Positions 1-9,144 of a DNA stretch of 64,000 bases are shown here, in pieces. This DNA comes from JAFNAG01 sp963824985. GTDB lineage: Bacteria; Acidobacteriota; UBA6911. Under the pieces are notes generated by a model. The model ran no database searches. It saw only the letters and a program-made list of their open reading frames with translations, and was not told the DNA's origin. Position numbers and translations under genes: made by a program. Numbering within the stretch: position 1 is the first letter of the stretch; the number at the start of each line of letters is the position of its first letter. The stretch is from assembly GCA_963824985.1 (NCBI GenBank), contig CAWGRQ010000017.1, positions 116,196-180,195 on the forward strand, written 5' to 3'.

Positions 1-65
1 AAACCGGGGTTCCGGCCCAGCATCCGCAGGGCAAAGCGCAGATCTTGCAGCAAGGCACTCATCAT
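1..65 (-). CDS. MacB/ADOP-type ABC transporter permease, N-terminal fragment at window edge
   Basis: Reading the minus strand from an ATG at 65 gives MMSA followed by LLQDLRFALRMLGRNPGF, the stereotyped amino terminus of MacB-like FtsX-family permeases, including the acidobacterial duplicated orphan permeases. The rest of the gene lies outside the window. A purine-rich AGAGGGGG stretch sits just upstream of the start and serves as ribosome binding site. A second ATG at 62 is an equally possible start. The motif match is clear although only 21 codons are visible. Substrate and partners cannot be told. Confidence 0.75.
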   Translation of the reverse strand, partial: MMSALLQDLRFALRMLGRNPG

Positions 66-169
66 GCACCCCCTCTTAACCGGGCGTGGCGGGGAAACGT
101 CGGATTCGTTCTTTCCATACGCAAATGAACACGGAAAAGATCAATCTTTTTGATCAGGTGAATTCGGAG

Positions 170-680
170 AAAAAACGCCACTGATTCCACGGATTGTGCA
201 GATTCAAAAAGCCCGGCTGATCATACGTTTGAACTTGAGCGACCCGGTGCCAAAGTAGAGCCGCAGCGCCAGCCTGACTCCCGTGGCGGTCGATCAATGA
301 AAAGCCTGCGCGTGGTGTACTGCGATCTCGAAAATGTTTGATCAAATCTGTGGTAATTGTTCAGCCAAATCAAATGGATGAAGAAGCAAAACGCAAAGAC
401 GCGGGGGCGCAAGGGCGCAAAGATCGACTGAGCAACAGGCGTGGGCGCAGCGCTTCGCGCTGGCGCATTCTTGGGCGAGCCGCAGGAGAAAGCGCGGGCA
501 GCGGCTACTCAGGAGGATTGCGCTTTCTCCCGCGGCTCGCCCAAGGATGCGGCCGAAGGCCGCCCATGCCCGCGAACCGAAAAGAATCTCTTTGCGTCCT
601 TGCGTCTTTGCGTTCTGCTGTTCAGCATCGGCTGAACAGATGCAATTTGTGAAATCCGTGGAATCCGTGGCATTTTTGTT
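170..680. repeat. Long composite palindrome (about 510 bp) without a gene
   Basis: Three nested pairs of complementary arms share a centre near position 507. The outer arms are 170-210 and 641-680, built on CCACGGATT and AATCCGTGG. The middle arms are about 383-420 and 581-622, built on ACGCAAAGACGC and GCGTCTTTGCGT. The inner arms are 464-500 and 514-551, built on TTGGGCGAGCCGC and GCGGCTCGCCCAA. Open frames on both strands here are low-complexity and mirror each other, so I do not call genes. It looks like an intergenic repeat of MITE or REP-composite type. Together with flanking sequence it fills the gap from 66 to 792. Confidence 0.7.
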
Positions 681-734
681 TTGCTTTTCCAGGGTGACTC
701 TCGCTTCCAGTTGCGCCTGGGGCGGGGGGTGGCG

Positions 735-764
735 TTGACAGTCGACTGGCGGGCGTGATAGCTT
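735..764 (+). promoter_or_regulatory. Candidate sigma-70 promoter for the methyltransferase pair
   Basis: A perfect TTGACA at 735-740 is followed after 18 bases by TAGCTT (759-764). A TG one base before this hexamer makes an extended -10. It lies about 28 bases before the start codon at 793, with an AGGAGG-type site between. The -10 hexamer itself is a weak match. Confidence 0.45.
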
Positions 765-792
765 CGAAAGGTTACGGAACAGGAGGCCCAGC

Positions 793-2253
793 ATGCGACC
801 CAAGCTGAAGGTTCTCGACGAACCGATGGTCGAACAAATCATTGCCGAGGCGATGGAGCTCTTGCAGGATCCCGGCGTGCGCGTGCACAACGAAGAGGCA
901 CTCAACCTGCTGGCCGAGGCCGGAGCCACGATCGACCGCGGGACCCAAGTGGCCCGGATCCCGCAGACGATTGTGCGCCGGGCGCTCGAGACGGTCCCAT
1001 CCGAGTTCCATCTTTATAACCTCGATGGCGCGAAGACCGTGCACTATGGCGGCGACACGGTGCAATTCGATCCCGGATCCGCCGCACTGGCCATTCTGGA
1101 CAACGTGACCGGCGAACAGCGCACGCCGGTAACGGCTGATTTTGTCCGGTTCATCAAATTGGTCGAGATGCTTGCCGCGCTCGACGCCCAGAGTACAGCG
1201 ATGGTCTGTGGTGATGTTCCGGCGGAGATCGGCGACCTGTACCGGCTCTACCTGGTCCTGAACTACGCGCGCAAACCGGTCATTACGGGTGCCTTCCGCA
1301 AGGACACCTGGTGGACGATGCGGGAGATGCTGGTGGCGGTTGCCGGCGGAGCTGCAAACCTGACGGCGCGACCGATCGCCGTGTTCGACGTGTGTCCGTC
1401 GCCGCCGCTGCTGTGGAGCGATCTGACCTGCCAGAACCTGATCGATTGCGCACGCAACGACATACCCGCCGAACTGGTTTCGATGCCGCTCGCCGGGGCG
1501 ACGGCTCCGGTGACGCTCGCGGCTTCGGTAGTTCAGCATGCCGCGGAAAGCCTCAGCGGAGTCGTGATCGGCCAGCTCGCCAGGCCCGGCTCTCCGATCG
1601 TCTGGGGTGGTTCGCCGGCGGCGTTTGATATGCGCGAGGGGACCACGCCGATGGGGGATGTCGGCACCTGGCTGATCGACTGCGCTTACGTTCAGGTCGG
1701 CAAGGCTCTCGGGCTTCCGACCCATGCCTACCTTGGCATGAGCGATGCCAAGATCATCGACGCACAGTGCGGAATGGAATCCGCAGGGGGCGCCATCCTG
1801 GCCGCCCTGGCGGGCGTTAACATGGTTTCAGGCGCCGGCATGCTTGATTTTGAAAGCTGTCAGAGCTTCGAAAAACTGGTCCTGGATGCGGAGATCATCG
1901 GCATGGCGAAGCGCCTGATCGGCGGCATCGAAGCGCGGGAGGATCCGATCGCCCTCACACTGATGCGCAGGCTCGGCCACCGGGCCGATTACCTGTCGGA
2001 TGCGCACACGCTGAAATGGTTTCGCCGGGAACTCCATATCCCGTCGGCGGTGATCGACCGCGGATCCCTGGATGCATGGAAGAGTAAAGGGGCGAAATCG
2101 GCCTTTGAACGCGCCGCGGAACGCGCGGACCAACTGATTGCCCAATATCGGCCGGCGCCACTGGCCGCCGAGCTCTGTGCCGAGCTGCGGTTGATGACCA
2201 CGGTCGCGGCGCGCAAGTTCGGCATGCAACACCTGCCCCCGCTCGCGGGCTGA
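793..2253 (+). CDS. Trimethylamine methyltransferase (MttB) family protein, non-pyrrolysine type
   Basis: This 486-residue protein fits the MttB superfamily in length and sequence, with a conserved N-terminal stretch (LLQDPGVRVHNEEAL) and a glycine-rich C-terminal barrel. MttB-family enzymes move a methyl group from a quaternary or tertiary amine to a corrinoid protein. The frame is open throughout with no internal TAG, so it is not a pyrrolysine enzyme. In that it resembles the glycine betaine methyltransferase MtgB, whose relatives also use other quaternary amines. A cognate corrinoid protein begins 57 bases after the stop. The start ATG at 793 has a good AGGAGG-type site (780-785). Substrate is unresolved. 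No third methyltransferase or corrinoid-reactivating protein is seen in the window. Confidence 0.85.
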   Translation: MRPKLKVLDEPMVEQIIAEAMELLQDPGVRVHNEEALNLLAEAGATIDRGTQVARIPQTIVRRALETVPSEFHLYNLDGAKTVHYGGDTVQFDPGSAALAILDNVTGEQRTPVTADFVRFIKLVEMLAALDAQSTAMVCGDVPAEIGDLYRLYLVLNYARKPVITGAFRKDTWWTMREMLVAVAGGAANLTARPIAVFDVCPSPPLLWSDLTCQNLIDCARNDIPAELVSMPLAGATAPVTLAASVVQHAAESLSGVVIGQLARPGSPIVWGGSPAAFDMREGTTPMGDVGTWLIDCAYVQVGKALGLPTHAYLGMSDAKIIDAQCGMESAGGAILAALAGVNMVSGAGMLDFESCQSFEKLVLDAEIIGMAKRLIGGIEAREDPIALTLMRRLGHRADYLSDAHTLKWFRRELHIPSAVIDRGSLDAWKSKGAKSAFERAAERADQLIAQYRPAPLAAELCAELRLMTTVAARKFGMQHLPPLAG

Positions 2254-2310
2254 CCGGACCGCGCGGCATTACCCCACGATGCGGCCGCCGTCGCCGCAAG
2301 GAGCACGATC

Positions 2311-2958
2311 ATGATGCCAGACGAACTTCTCCTGCAGATTCAGACCAGCCTGATTGATGGCGACCCGGATGCGACGCTGGAGGCGACCAGAAAGGCGCTG
2401 GCGGCCGGTGTCGAGCCGCTCCGTATTATTAACGGCGTACTGGTCCCAGCCATGCGCATCGTCGGGGAGAAATTCTCCTGCGGCGAATACTTCCTCCCCA
2501 ATCTGATCGTGTCTGCCAACGGCATGAAACTGGCTATGCAGGTCCTGGAGCCGGAACTCCGGGCGCGCCAGCAGGCGGTGTCGCCTCCAGGGACGGTTGT
2601 GATCGGCACGGTGCGGGGGGACATTCACGAAATCGGTAAATCCCTGGTCGCCACGATGTTGTCGGCGAACGGTTTTGCCGTACACGACTTGGGAGTCGAC
2701 GTTCCCGTCGAGAAATTCGTCGACACCGTGAGGGACAGCGGCGCCAATCTGGTCGGGCTTTCCGCGTTGCTGACCACCACCATGGGGGTGCAGAAACAGG
2801 TGATCGAGGAGCTCGCGCGCGCGGGATTGCGCGACCGGGTCAAGGTGATGGTGGGCGGCGCCCCCGTGTCCCGAAATTGGGCCGCAGTCATCGGCGCCGA
2901 CGGCTATGCCGAAGATGCCGTCGGCGCCGTCGACCTGGCCCGGCGGCTTGCGGGCTGA
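2311..2958 (+). CDS. Corrinoid (methyl-cobalamin) carrier protein, MttC/MtgC-like
   Basis: The 215-residue protein has the two-part build of methyltransferase corrinoid proteins. Residues 1-88 form a helical cap domain, and residues about 93-213 a Rossmann-like B12-binding domain. The cobalt-ligand motif DxHxxG is present as DIHEIG, with His106 as the expected lower axial ligand, and GGAPV near residue 193 is the usual nucleotide-loop motif. It follows the MttB-family gene by 57 bases in the same direction, and an AAGGAG site precedes ATG 2311. It should accept the methyl group from the upstream enzyme and pass it to an acceptor such as tetrahydrofolate via an enzyme encoded elsewhere. Confidence 0.9.
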   Translation: MMPDELLLQIQTSLIDGDPDATLEATRKALAAGVEPLRIINGVLVPAMRIVGEKFSCGEYFLPNLIVSANGMKLAMQVLEPELRARQQAVSPPGTVVIGTVRGDIHEIGKSLVATMLSANGFAVHDLGVDVPVEKFVDTVRDSGANLVGLSALLTTTMGVQKQVIEELARAGLRDRVKVMVGGAPVSRNWAAVIGADGYAEDAVGAVDLARRLAG

Positions 2959-3042
2959 TGTCGCAGGATCCGGGGACTCGGGATAGGCGCCATAACCTCT
3001 AAATCAGGCCGTGAATGAACATCGGCGTGAGGCCGACCCGGG

Positions 3043-4245
3043 TCAGCCAAGCATCATCAGGCCCAGGGCTATGCTGGTGATCGTTATCAGCGCCCCGACT
3101 TTGAAATACTCCCAGAACGAAATCTTCACCTGCGGAGCCGCCCGCTGAATTACGATCAGGTTTGCCACCGAACCCAGCACCGTCAGGTTGCCGGCCAGTG
3201 TCGACGACATTGCGAGGATCAACCAGGCCCGCTTTGGATCCGCAAGGTGAGGGATGATCGGCTTGAAGACCATGACGGCCGGCACATTGCTCACGAGATT
3301 GGACAATACGGCCGCAAACGTGGCGAGCACCGGAGGCCGGTCGAGCCTGTACCCCGATGCGAATGCGACGATCTCGGACGATAGCGCGGTTTTCTCAAAG
3401 CCCGCGACGACGATGAACAATCCAATGAACAGAATCAGGAGGGAAAAGTCGATTTCGTGATAGACCTTTTCGGGTTTCACCCGCCGTGTAATCAGCAGCA
3501 GGGCCCCTGTCAGTATCGCGACCTTGGGGACGGGCCAGCCGATAAAGAAGAACAGGATCATCGCCGCGGACGCGGCCAGGGACTTCCACATCAGCACGCG
3601 GTTCACCCGGACGCGCAGGCACGCCGGCTCCACCCTCTTTGCGCGTGAGAATTCCCGCCGGTACACAAGTGCCAGGATCGCGAAGGAGAGCACCAGTCCC
3701 GCCGCCGCCACGGGCGATAAGGCGGAGGTGAACTCACGGTAATGGATGCCGGAAAAGGCTCCGATCATCATGTTCTGAGGATTGCCAGTGATCGTCGCGA
3801 CGCTGCCTATGTTCGAAGCCATGGCGACGGCCAGAAGGTAGGGGACCGGATTGAGCCTCAGGGCCATCACGATTTCCAGCACGAGCGGGGTGAGCACGAG
3901 GCACATGGTGTCATTGACGAAAAAGGCGGAAAAGACACCCGAAACCAGGATGATGGTGGCGAGCAGCGCCAGCGGATGGTGGGCATGCCGCACTACCCAT
4001 GCACTCACTGCAGCGAAAAACCCGGAAAGGCGGAGGTTGGCAACGACGATCATCATGCCGAAAAGAAGGATGATGGTGTCGTAATTGATGGCTGCGTAAG
4101 CCTCTTCGAAGGTAAGGACCTCGAAGGCGATCATCAGGCTGGCGCCGATGATGGCCGCGCCGGTGCGATCGACACGAAATCCGGGCAGGCGCCCGATCGC
4201 GATGACCAGGTATGTGCCCAAAAACACGAGGGTAGCCGCAAGCAC
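3043..4245 (-). CDS. ArsB/NhaD/SLC13-superfamily ion transporter
   Basis: This 400-residue, almost wholly hydrophobic protein has about ten to eleven predicted membrane helices. It carries the duplicated ion-transporter pattern of the IT superfamily, with a conserved FFVNDTMCLVLTP segment near residue 110 and SNIGSVATITGNPQN near residue 145. These match the ArsB, CitMHS and NhaD families, which move anions or sodium and protons. The sequence does not say which substrate is carried. The apparent start is GTG at 4245 with no obvious Shine-Dalgarno, so a nearby start is possible. It converges on the methyltransferase pair (85 bases between stops), so it is a separate transcription unit. Confidence 0.8.
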   Translation of the reverse strand: MLAATLVFLGTYLVIAIGRLPGFRVDRTGAAIIGASLMIAFEVLTFEEAYAAINYDTIILLFGMMIVVANLRLSGFFAAVSAWVVRHAHHPLALLATIILVSGVFSAFFVNDTMCLVLTPLVLEIVMALRLNPVPYLLAVAMASNIGSVATITGNPQNMMIGAFSGIHYREFTSALSPVAAAGLVLSFAILALVYRREFSRAKRVEPACLRVRVNRVLMWKSLAASAAMILFFFIGWPVPKVAILTGALLLITRRVKPEKVYHEIDFSLLILFIGLFIVVAGFEKTALSSEIVAFASGYRLDRPPVLATFAAVLSNLVSNVPAVMVFKPIIPHLADPKRAWLILAMSSTLAGNLTVLGSVANLIVIQRAAPQVKISFWEYFKVGALITITSIALGLMMLG

Positions 4246-4389
4246 GGCACAGTATCACTCGGAGCGGCGAAATAAATCAACAGGATCCGCGCGCGGTCCT
4301 GGCTTGTGAGTTGTGGATTGCATGTTCATGCGACAATGTTGCATATTGCTGGGGGCGGACGATACGAGCGGTGACTGGAAGGGGGGAAC

Positions 4390-4497
4390 ATGGATCCCGG
4401 GAACCGGTTGGCATCTCTTATTCGCTTGAACCATATCCGGACAGGAATCGGAGGCAACCTTAGATCCTGTTTCCCTTGGCAGTGCCCCCTCGAGTAA
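4390..4497 (+). CDS. Possible 35-residue peptide with a two-cysteine tail
   Basis: A short frame of 36 codons starts at ATG 4390, directly behind a strong purine-rich site (AAGGGGGGAAC). The product has a basic, leader-like N-terminal part, a GIGG near the middle and a C-terminal tail containing CFPWQC. It ends 47 bases before the GTG start of the NHL protein, on the same strand. I recognise no family. It could be a translated leader, a small secreted or modified peptide, or chance. The rest of the 4246-4544 gap holds nothing else I can support. Confidence 0.3.
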   Translation: MDPGNRLASLIRLNHIRTGIGGNLRSCFPWQCPLE

Positions 4498-4544
4498 TTG
4501 ACAGTTAGCGGCGGGACCGGCGCGTCCCAGGGATCGACTACGAC

Positions 4545-7028
4545 GTGGAATTCGCGGCCAAACCAGAACCTTTGCAGTTGCGGCGGACCCTAACGCTGGC
4601 GCTCCCCGAATTCGGAAGACCGCCGGGCCCGTTGCACACCATCCTCCAGGACGGCGGCGGCACCCTCTATTACACGGATGAAATCAACCATTGCGTTGCC
4701 TCCCTGGATCCGGCGGGGGATCTGCGCTGGTTTCGTGCCGCGCATGGGGGTGGCCAGGGCGAATTCCATTACCCCAAAGGTCTCGATCTGGGGTGGATTG
4801 TCAATAATGGAGGCCCGATCAGATGCGTCGCCGTCGCCGATTCCTTTAATCATCGGGTGCAGTTCTTCGATCTTGATGGCGGGTATCTCGGCGTCTGGAA
4901 TTCAGCGGGGGAGAACGCATTCGGCGAGGTTGTTGACATCCGCTACGCCGGCGATCAATCGGGAACCGATATTGACGGCCCTTCCTGGCTTGTCCTTGAC
5001 CGCGGCCACCATTGCGTGCTCACCCTCGACATGAACGGCCGGATGCTCGGTAAGACCGGCCGCCCGTTTTATGCCAGTCTGGAATCGAACTGGCCGAATC
5101 CCGGGGATGGGCAGGCGACCTGTGCTGCCAACCCGGAATGCAGGCCCGGGTCTTTCCCTTACGATCCCCTTTTCATGCCGCTGAGACTCTTCGGGTCATC
5201 GGGGGAAGGGCTGTTTGTCTGGGAACCGGTCACGAGACGACTGAAGCAGATCATGCAAAACCATCTGCTTCCGGTCTGGATCGAGCCTCCTCCGGATGCC
5301 GATTGGATTGCTGCGGATGAAACCGGATTTCTGGTGTATTGCCAGGCAGAACATTCGCTGAGCGCCTATGATACGGATGCGCGGATCTGGAAGACGCTCA
5401 CGGTTGAGGGGGTGCCGGTATCCTCGGGCCGGTCATCCCGGGAAATCTGGCTTCAAAGCGGTTCCCAGATCCAACATTACATTTGTCAGGATCCGCCGGG
5501 GAAGGCCTCCAGCAAAGAGGCAGGACCTGTGGTCCGGGCACGGGCCAGATTCCTGGATGAGATCGGACAGCTTCTTCGCAGTCGATACCCGGAATCCGTC
5601 CTTCGCCAATTACAGGAACTCGGGGGTCGTTTCGTCAGCCTGGGCGAAATGGACTCCGGGCTCGAGCATCTAGTTCCAGGCTCAATCCCGGCGAAACCGC
5701 TGGTCCCCGGCATTGCGGCGCTCAAGCAGGAGTTTGCCTCCGTTCTTTCCGGACTGGCTGAGTTCTCCCATGAGCTCTTCCTTGCCCATGTAAGGCTGGA
5801 AATCCTGCAATCCATGTATCCGGGCATGGAGGCGTGGAACTTTATCTCCGGTGCTCTGAAATCCCTTCAGAAAGCGACAGAGCCGGTCGTCAGCGTTTTC
5901 GAGCGCCTCGTTCACTGCCGGGATGATTATCTTCTCGCCCACCTCGATGCCACGGAAGGATCGATTCAGGCCCAGGATTTGGATGCCCGCCGTGATGTCA
6001 CTCCCGCTGAGTTTTTAAGCGCCACTATAGATGCCATGGCCTCGCTGTCACGATGGTTGTGGTTCGTGCCTTCTTGGGAAGCCTATTCCAGAATATCCCC
6101 CGATTCCGGGATCAGCGAGGGTTCCGGAAAAAGCGGATACCTTCCCGGTCACCGACCAGCCTTCCTTTTCCTGCAAGCCGGGGGAGGTGCCGTGTCGCTT
6201 CGCGAGATCGATCGCATCCCTCTGGGCACGGACGGCCAGGATATGCCTGTATTTCCCATGTCCATCTGTTGCAACAGGCAGATGGGTATTCTGGTATCCC
6301 TCTATTTCGCGGATAGGATTGCACAGTTGGATGAGGGCGGTCGCCTGTCGAACCTGATCGGAGGGGATTCCACGGCCGGCATTGCATTTCGCCGGCCGTT
6401 GGGAATTGCCACAGATGGCCGGAATCGCGTCTGGGTTTCCGAACCGGACTGCAACTGCCTCAAGATCTTTGACCCCGAAACCCGGCAGATCAAAACTCTC
6501 ATGGAGATGGCGGATCGCCCGATCTCTTTGAGGTACCCGATGCGACTCCACCGGGCCGGCGACCGGCGGATCCTGCTCGCCGATACACACAACCATCGCC
6601 TGCTGGCAATCTCGGAATCGGGCAACATCGAAGTGCTTGCGGATCGCCGGGGCCGGGGGTTGGGCGAATTCCAGCATCCGATCGGTTTCTGCGGCGCGAG
6701 CTCGGAGATGGCATTCTGGACGGTGGACCTCAGGAACCATCGATTACAGGAATGCCGCCTGGACGGCACATCCCTGCGGCAAATTGGGGGCGCCGGACTC
6801 GGTGCCGGGCGTCTGTTGCTTCCCGAAGCCGCCGCCACCTTCGCGGACGGGGTCCTCGCCGTCGCCCAGTGGGCCTGCACGAAGGTGTTGAAGTTGTTCT
6901 CGCCCGATGGTGATGAAATCGAATCAGTGCGGTTGCACTATTCTCCGAGGGGGATGCTCGTTCATGAAGGGCGACTGTGGGTTTGTGAAGGCCACGGGAA
7001 TCACATTTATGTCTACGAACGCACCTAA
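4545..7028 (+). CDS. NHL-repeat beta-propeller protein
   Basis: The 827-residue protein has NHL-type repeats at both ends. Residues about 25-175 contain three repeat-like units (for example ADSFNHRVQFFDLDG and DRGHHCVLTLDMNG). Residues about 570-827 contain five or six more (ADTHNHRLLAISESG, VDLRNHRLQECRLDG, CEGHGNHIYVYE). The middle, residues 330-560, looks helical and is unassigned. There is no clear signal peptide at the GTG start 4545. NHL propellers usually bind proteins or carbohydrates, and some are lyases. The next gene starts inside its 3' end (7009), so the two are translationally coupled. That neighbour has glycosyltransferase and methyltransferase domains, which suggests a shared surface-glycan role. 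Confidence 0.75.
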   Translation: MEFAAKPEPLQLRRTLTLALPEFGRPPGPLHTILQDGGGTLYYTDEINHCVASLDPAGDLRWFRAAHGGGQGEFHYPKGLDLGWIVNNGGPIRCVAVADSFNHRVQFFDLDGGYLGVWNSAGENAFGEVVDIRYAGDQSGTDIDGPSWLVLDRGHHCVLTLDMNGRMLGKTGRPFYASLESNWPNPGDGQATCAANPECRPGSFPYDPLFMPLRLFGSSGEGLFVWEPVTRRLKQIMQNHLLPVWIEPPPDADWIAADETGFLVYCQAEHSLSAYDTDARIWKTLTVEGVPVSSGRSSREIWLQSGSQIQHYICQDPPGKASSKEAGPVVRARARFLDEIGQLLRSRYPESVLRQLQELGGRFVSLGEMDSGLEHLVPGSIPAKPLVPGIAALKQEFASVLSGLAEFSHELFLAHVRLEILQSMYPGMEAWNFISGALKSLQKATEPVVSVFERLVHCRDDYLLAHLDATEGSIQAQDLDARRDVTPAEFLSATIDAMASLSRWLWFVPSWEAYSRISPDSGISEGSGKSGYLPGHRPAFLFLQAGGGAVSLREIDRIPLGTDGQDMPVFPMSICCNRQMGILVSLYFADRIAQLDEGGRLSNLIGGDSTAGIAFRRPLGIATDGRNRVWVSEPDCNCLKIFDPETRQIKTLMEMADRPISLRYPMRLHRAGDRRILLADTHNHRLLAISESGNIEVLADRRGRGLGEFQHPIGFCGASSEMAFWTVDLRNHRLQECRLDGTSLRQIGGAGLGAGRLLLPEAAATFADGVLAVAQWACTKVLKLFSPDGDEIESVRLHYSPRGMLVHEGRLWVCEGHGNHIYVYERT

Positions 7029-9138
7029 AGGGATCGACCGTAACGAACGTAAGGGAGAGACAGCCTGGGAGAGCACCGAGCGACTGCTCCTCCAGATCCC
7101 CAGGCCCATCTGCCTCGTCGGCAACGCTGCGATGAAGTACCGATTTCGGACGGCGATCGACTCCTATGCCACGGTGATCCGGATGAATAACTTCCGCATT
7201 CGCGGGTTTGAGGAGTCCGTCGGAACCAAAACCGATTTTCGTTGCGTCACCGGCTGGCGTGATGTGGAAAACCGAAATGAACATCCGGAATTCAGTCCAT
7301 TTACGGCGGAAGCTCCCGAATCAAGCAACCTGGCCAGTTACAATGCACGTAACCAGCAAAGGGTTCTGACGGCCGCGCACGATGTGAAGTTTTACATCCC
7401 TGAAGTTTCAAATCCCTCGGCAGGTTTCGCGCTGGTCCAACTTTTCGACATGCTGGATATACCGGTGGACCTGTTCGGCTTCGATGGTTTTCGGACAGAT
7501 CATTACTGGCGCAACCGGACTGTGGAGACCACCCATTCCGCGAAGGAGATCGACTTCATCCTCAAACGGAGACATGTCGTTCTCTACAATGACTACGGAA
7601 TGCCTGCGGATGTTTCCGGGAGCCATCGAAACGGCTCCCGGCCGACCAACCTCCTCTCCGTAATTCCGCAGAGTTATAAAACAAAACGGATCCTGTTGTA
7701 TGATGATGATCCCGGCGAACCGGCCGCGCTCCTTCAGCGCGCCGGCAACGAAGTCACCATCCTCGAACCTTGCGGATTCACCCTGGACGAATTGTCCGGG
7801 ATCAGAACCATCCGTGGAGGCCCGCTCGCTCTCCTCGGGGAAGATGCGGAATACGATGTTTTCATCGCGGGGGAGGTTCTGACGAGCCTGCCGGCAAATG
7901 AAGGCAACATTCTGGCACGTCAATTGCCGAGGCTATGCCGGGAAATCCTGCTTGCCTTGCCGCATGATTCGGCAGACTCCCATGATCACCCGGGCGTGCG
8001 TCTGAAGCGATGGAAGGAACTCTTCTCCAACGCGTTCGATGTCATGCTGTTGCCGGAAACCCTGCCGGAGCAACACATCCTTGCCGGGCATCGCACCAAA
8101 TCCCCGAGCCCCGCAGCCCTTTTGCCGCCTGGCTTGCCTGCCGACTTCTGTCTCAAGACCGGTTACCAGTCGAGGACAAATGCGGAGTATTTTGAGGATT
8201 CCATCGAAGAAACAGGCGGGATCATCTGGCAGCCGGACGTTTATGTCATTGCGGGAGGGTTGGCCTCGCTCTTAGGCTGCACGAAGATCATCGATCTCGG
8301 CTGTGGGCAGGGGCACAAGCTGGTACGCCTTCACCCGGAATTTGACATCGTCGGGATTGATTCGGGGATCAACCTCCAGTATTGCCGGCAGCACCATGAT
8401 TGCGGCCGTTGGATGGAATGGGACCTCGAGCTTCCGGCATCTCCCCCGGTGGACGATGATATCGTCTCTCAATCGGTAATCGTATGCTCAGATGTCATTG
8501 AGCATCTGGCGGATCCTTCCCCGCTGGTCCACACTATTCGGTCCTGGTTGCAGCGTTCCCCGGCGGCCGTGCTGTCGACTCCCGAAAGAGATTTAGCCCG
8601 AGGCAGCGATGATTTCGGGCCCCCGGGGAACCCTGCTCATGTCCGTGAATGGAATCTTGATGAGTTTACGCGGCTGCTCGCCTCTGCAGGGATGGGCGTA
8701 TCCTATTGCGGCCTGACCAGGAGCAACGACCGTGACGACAAGGAGGAAACCATCCTCTGCATTGTCCAGAGGGAACCTGATCCGGAAGTCGCTACTTGGG
8801 TGATGAAATGCATGGGTGATCGCAGGAAGGTCAGGGAAATGCCGGCAGGCCCTCCAAAACGGGTGGGGCTGTTCGGGGCCTCAAGCCGGGGAAGTCAGTA
8901 TCTCAAGAGTCTGGCGGGAAACTCACGCCTGCTGCCGGTCTGTTTCTTCGACAACGATCCGGCCAAATGGGGAACCCATTTCGAATCCTTGCCTGTTCTT
9001 TCCCCGGAGATCGCCAATCTCGAATTGGTCGACTTGATGCTGGTGGCCTCCATCCGGGTGACAGAGATTGTTGACCAGCTCACCGCTCTGGGATGGAAAC
9101 GTCGCGTCGCTATCGATGTGCATGATTTGATTCATTAG
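7009..9138 (+). CDS. GT29 (sialyltransferase-like) / methyltransferase / Rossmann fusion protein
   Basis: I choose ATG 7009, which overlaps the upstream stop by 20 bases; an in-frame start at 6907 would overlap by 122. The 709-residue product has several modules. Residues 30-190 match GT29: an L-motif with CLVGN at 35-39 and a later VIRMNN, an S-motif beginning NPSAGF near 134, HYW near 165, and a VS-like HSAKE. Residues about 225-380 resemble a degenerate methyltransferase. Residues about 395-590 form a class I SAM-methyltransferase, with DLGCGQG near 428 and SDVIEHL later. Residues 615-709 form a Rossmann-like module (VGLFGASSRGSQ, FFDNDP). GT29 enzymes transfer sialic-acid-like sugars from CMP donors. 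The architecture suggests making and methylating an acidic sugar on a surface glycan. The donor is unknown. Confidence 0.75.
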   Translation: MSTNAPKGIDRNERKGETAWESTERLLLQIPRPICLVGNAAMKYRFRTAIDSYATVIRMNNFRIRGFEESVGTKTDFRCVTGWRDVENRNEHPEFSPFTAEAPESSNLASYNARNQQRVLTAAHDVKFYIPEVSNPSAGFALVQLFDMLDIPVDLFGFDGFRTDHYWRNRTVETTHSAKEIDFILKRRHVVLYNDYGMPADVSGSHRNGSRPTNLLSVIPQSYKTKRILLYDDDPGEPAALLQRAGNEVTILEPCGFTLDELSGIRTIRGGPLALLGEDAEYDVFIAGEVLTSLPANEGNILARQLPRLCREILLALPHDSADSHDHPGVRLKRWKELFSNAFDVMLLPETLPEQHILAGHRTKSPSPAALLPPGLPADFCLKTGYQSRTNAEYFEDSIEETGGIIWQPDVYVIAGGLASLLGCTKIIDLGCGQGHKLVRLHPEFDIVGIDSGINLQYCRQHHDCGRWMEWDLELPASPPVDDDIVSQSVIVCSDVIEHLADPSPLVHTIRSWLQRSPAAVLSTPERDLARGSDDFGPPGNPAHVREWNLDEFTRLLASAGMGVSYCGLTRSNDRDDKEETILCIVQREPDPEVATWVMKCMGDRRKVREMPAGPPKRVGLFGASSRGSQYLKSLAGNSRLLPVCFFDNDPAKWGTHFESLPVLSPEIANLELVDLMLVASIRVTEIVDQLTALGWKRRVAIDVHDLIH

Positions 9139-9144
9139 CGAAAA

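Noticed and set aside
342..929. A 195-codon minus-strand frame with many Cys and Arg residues
   Set aside because: It is the palindrome read as protein; the plus-strand frames across the same stretch mirror it, and its end overlaps the MttB-family gene.
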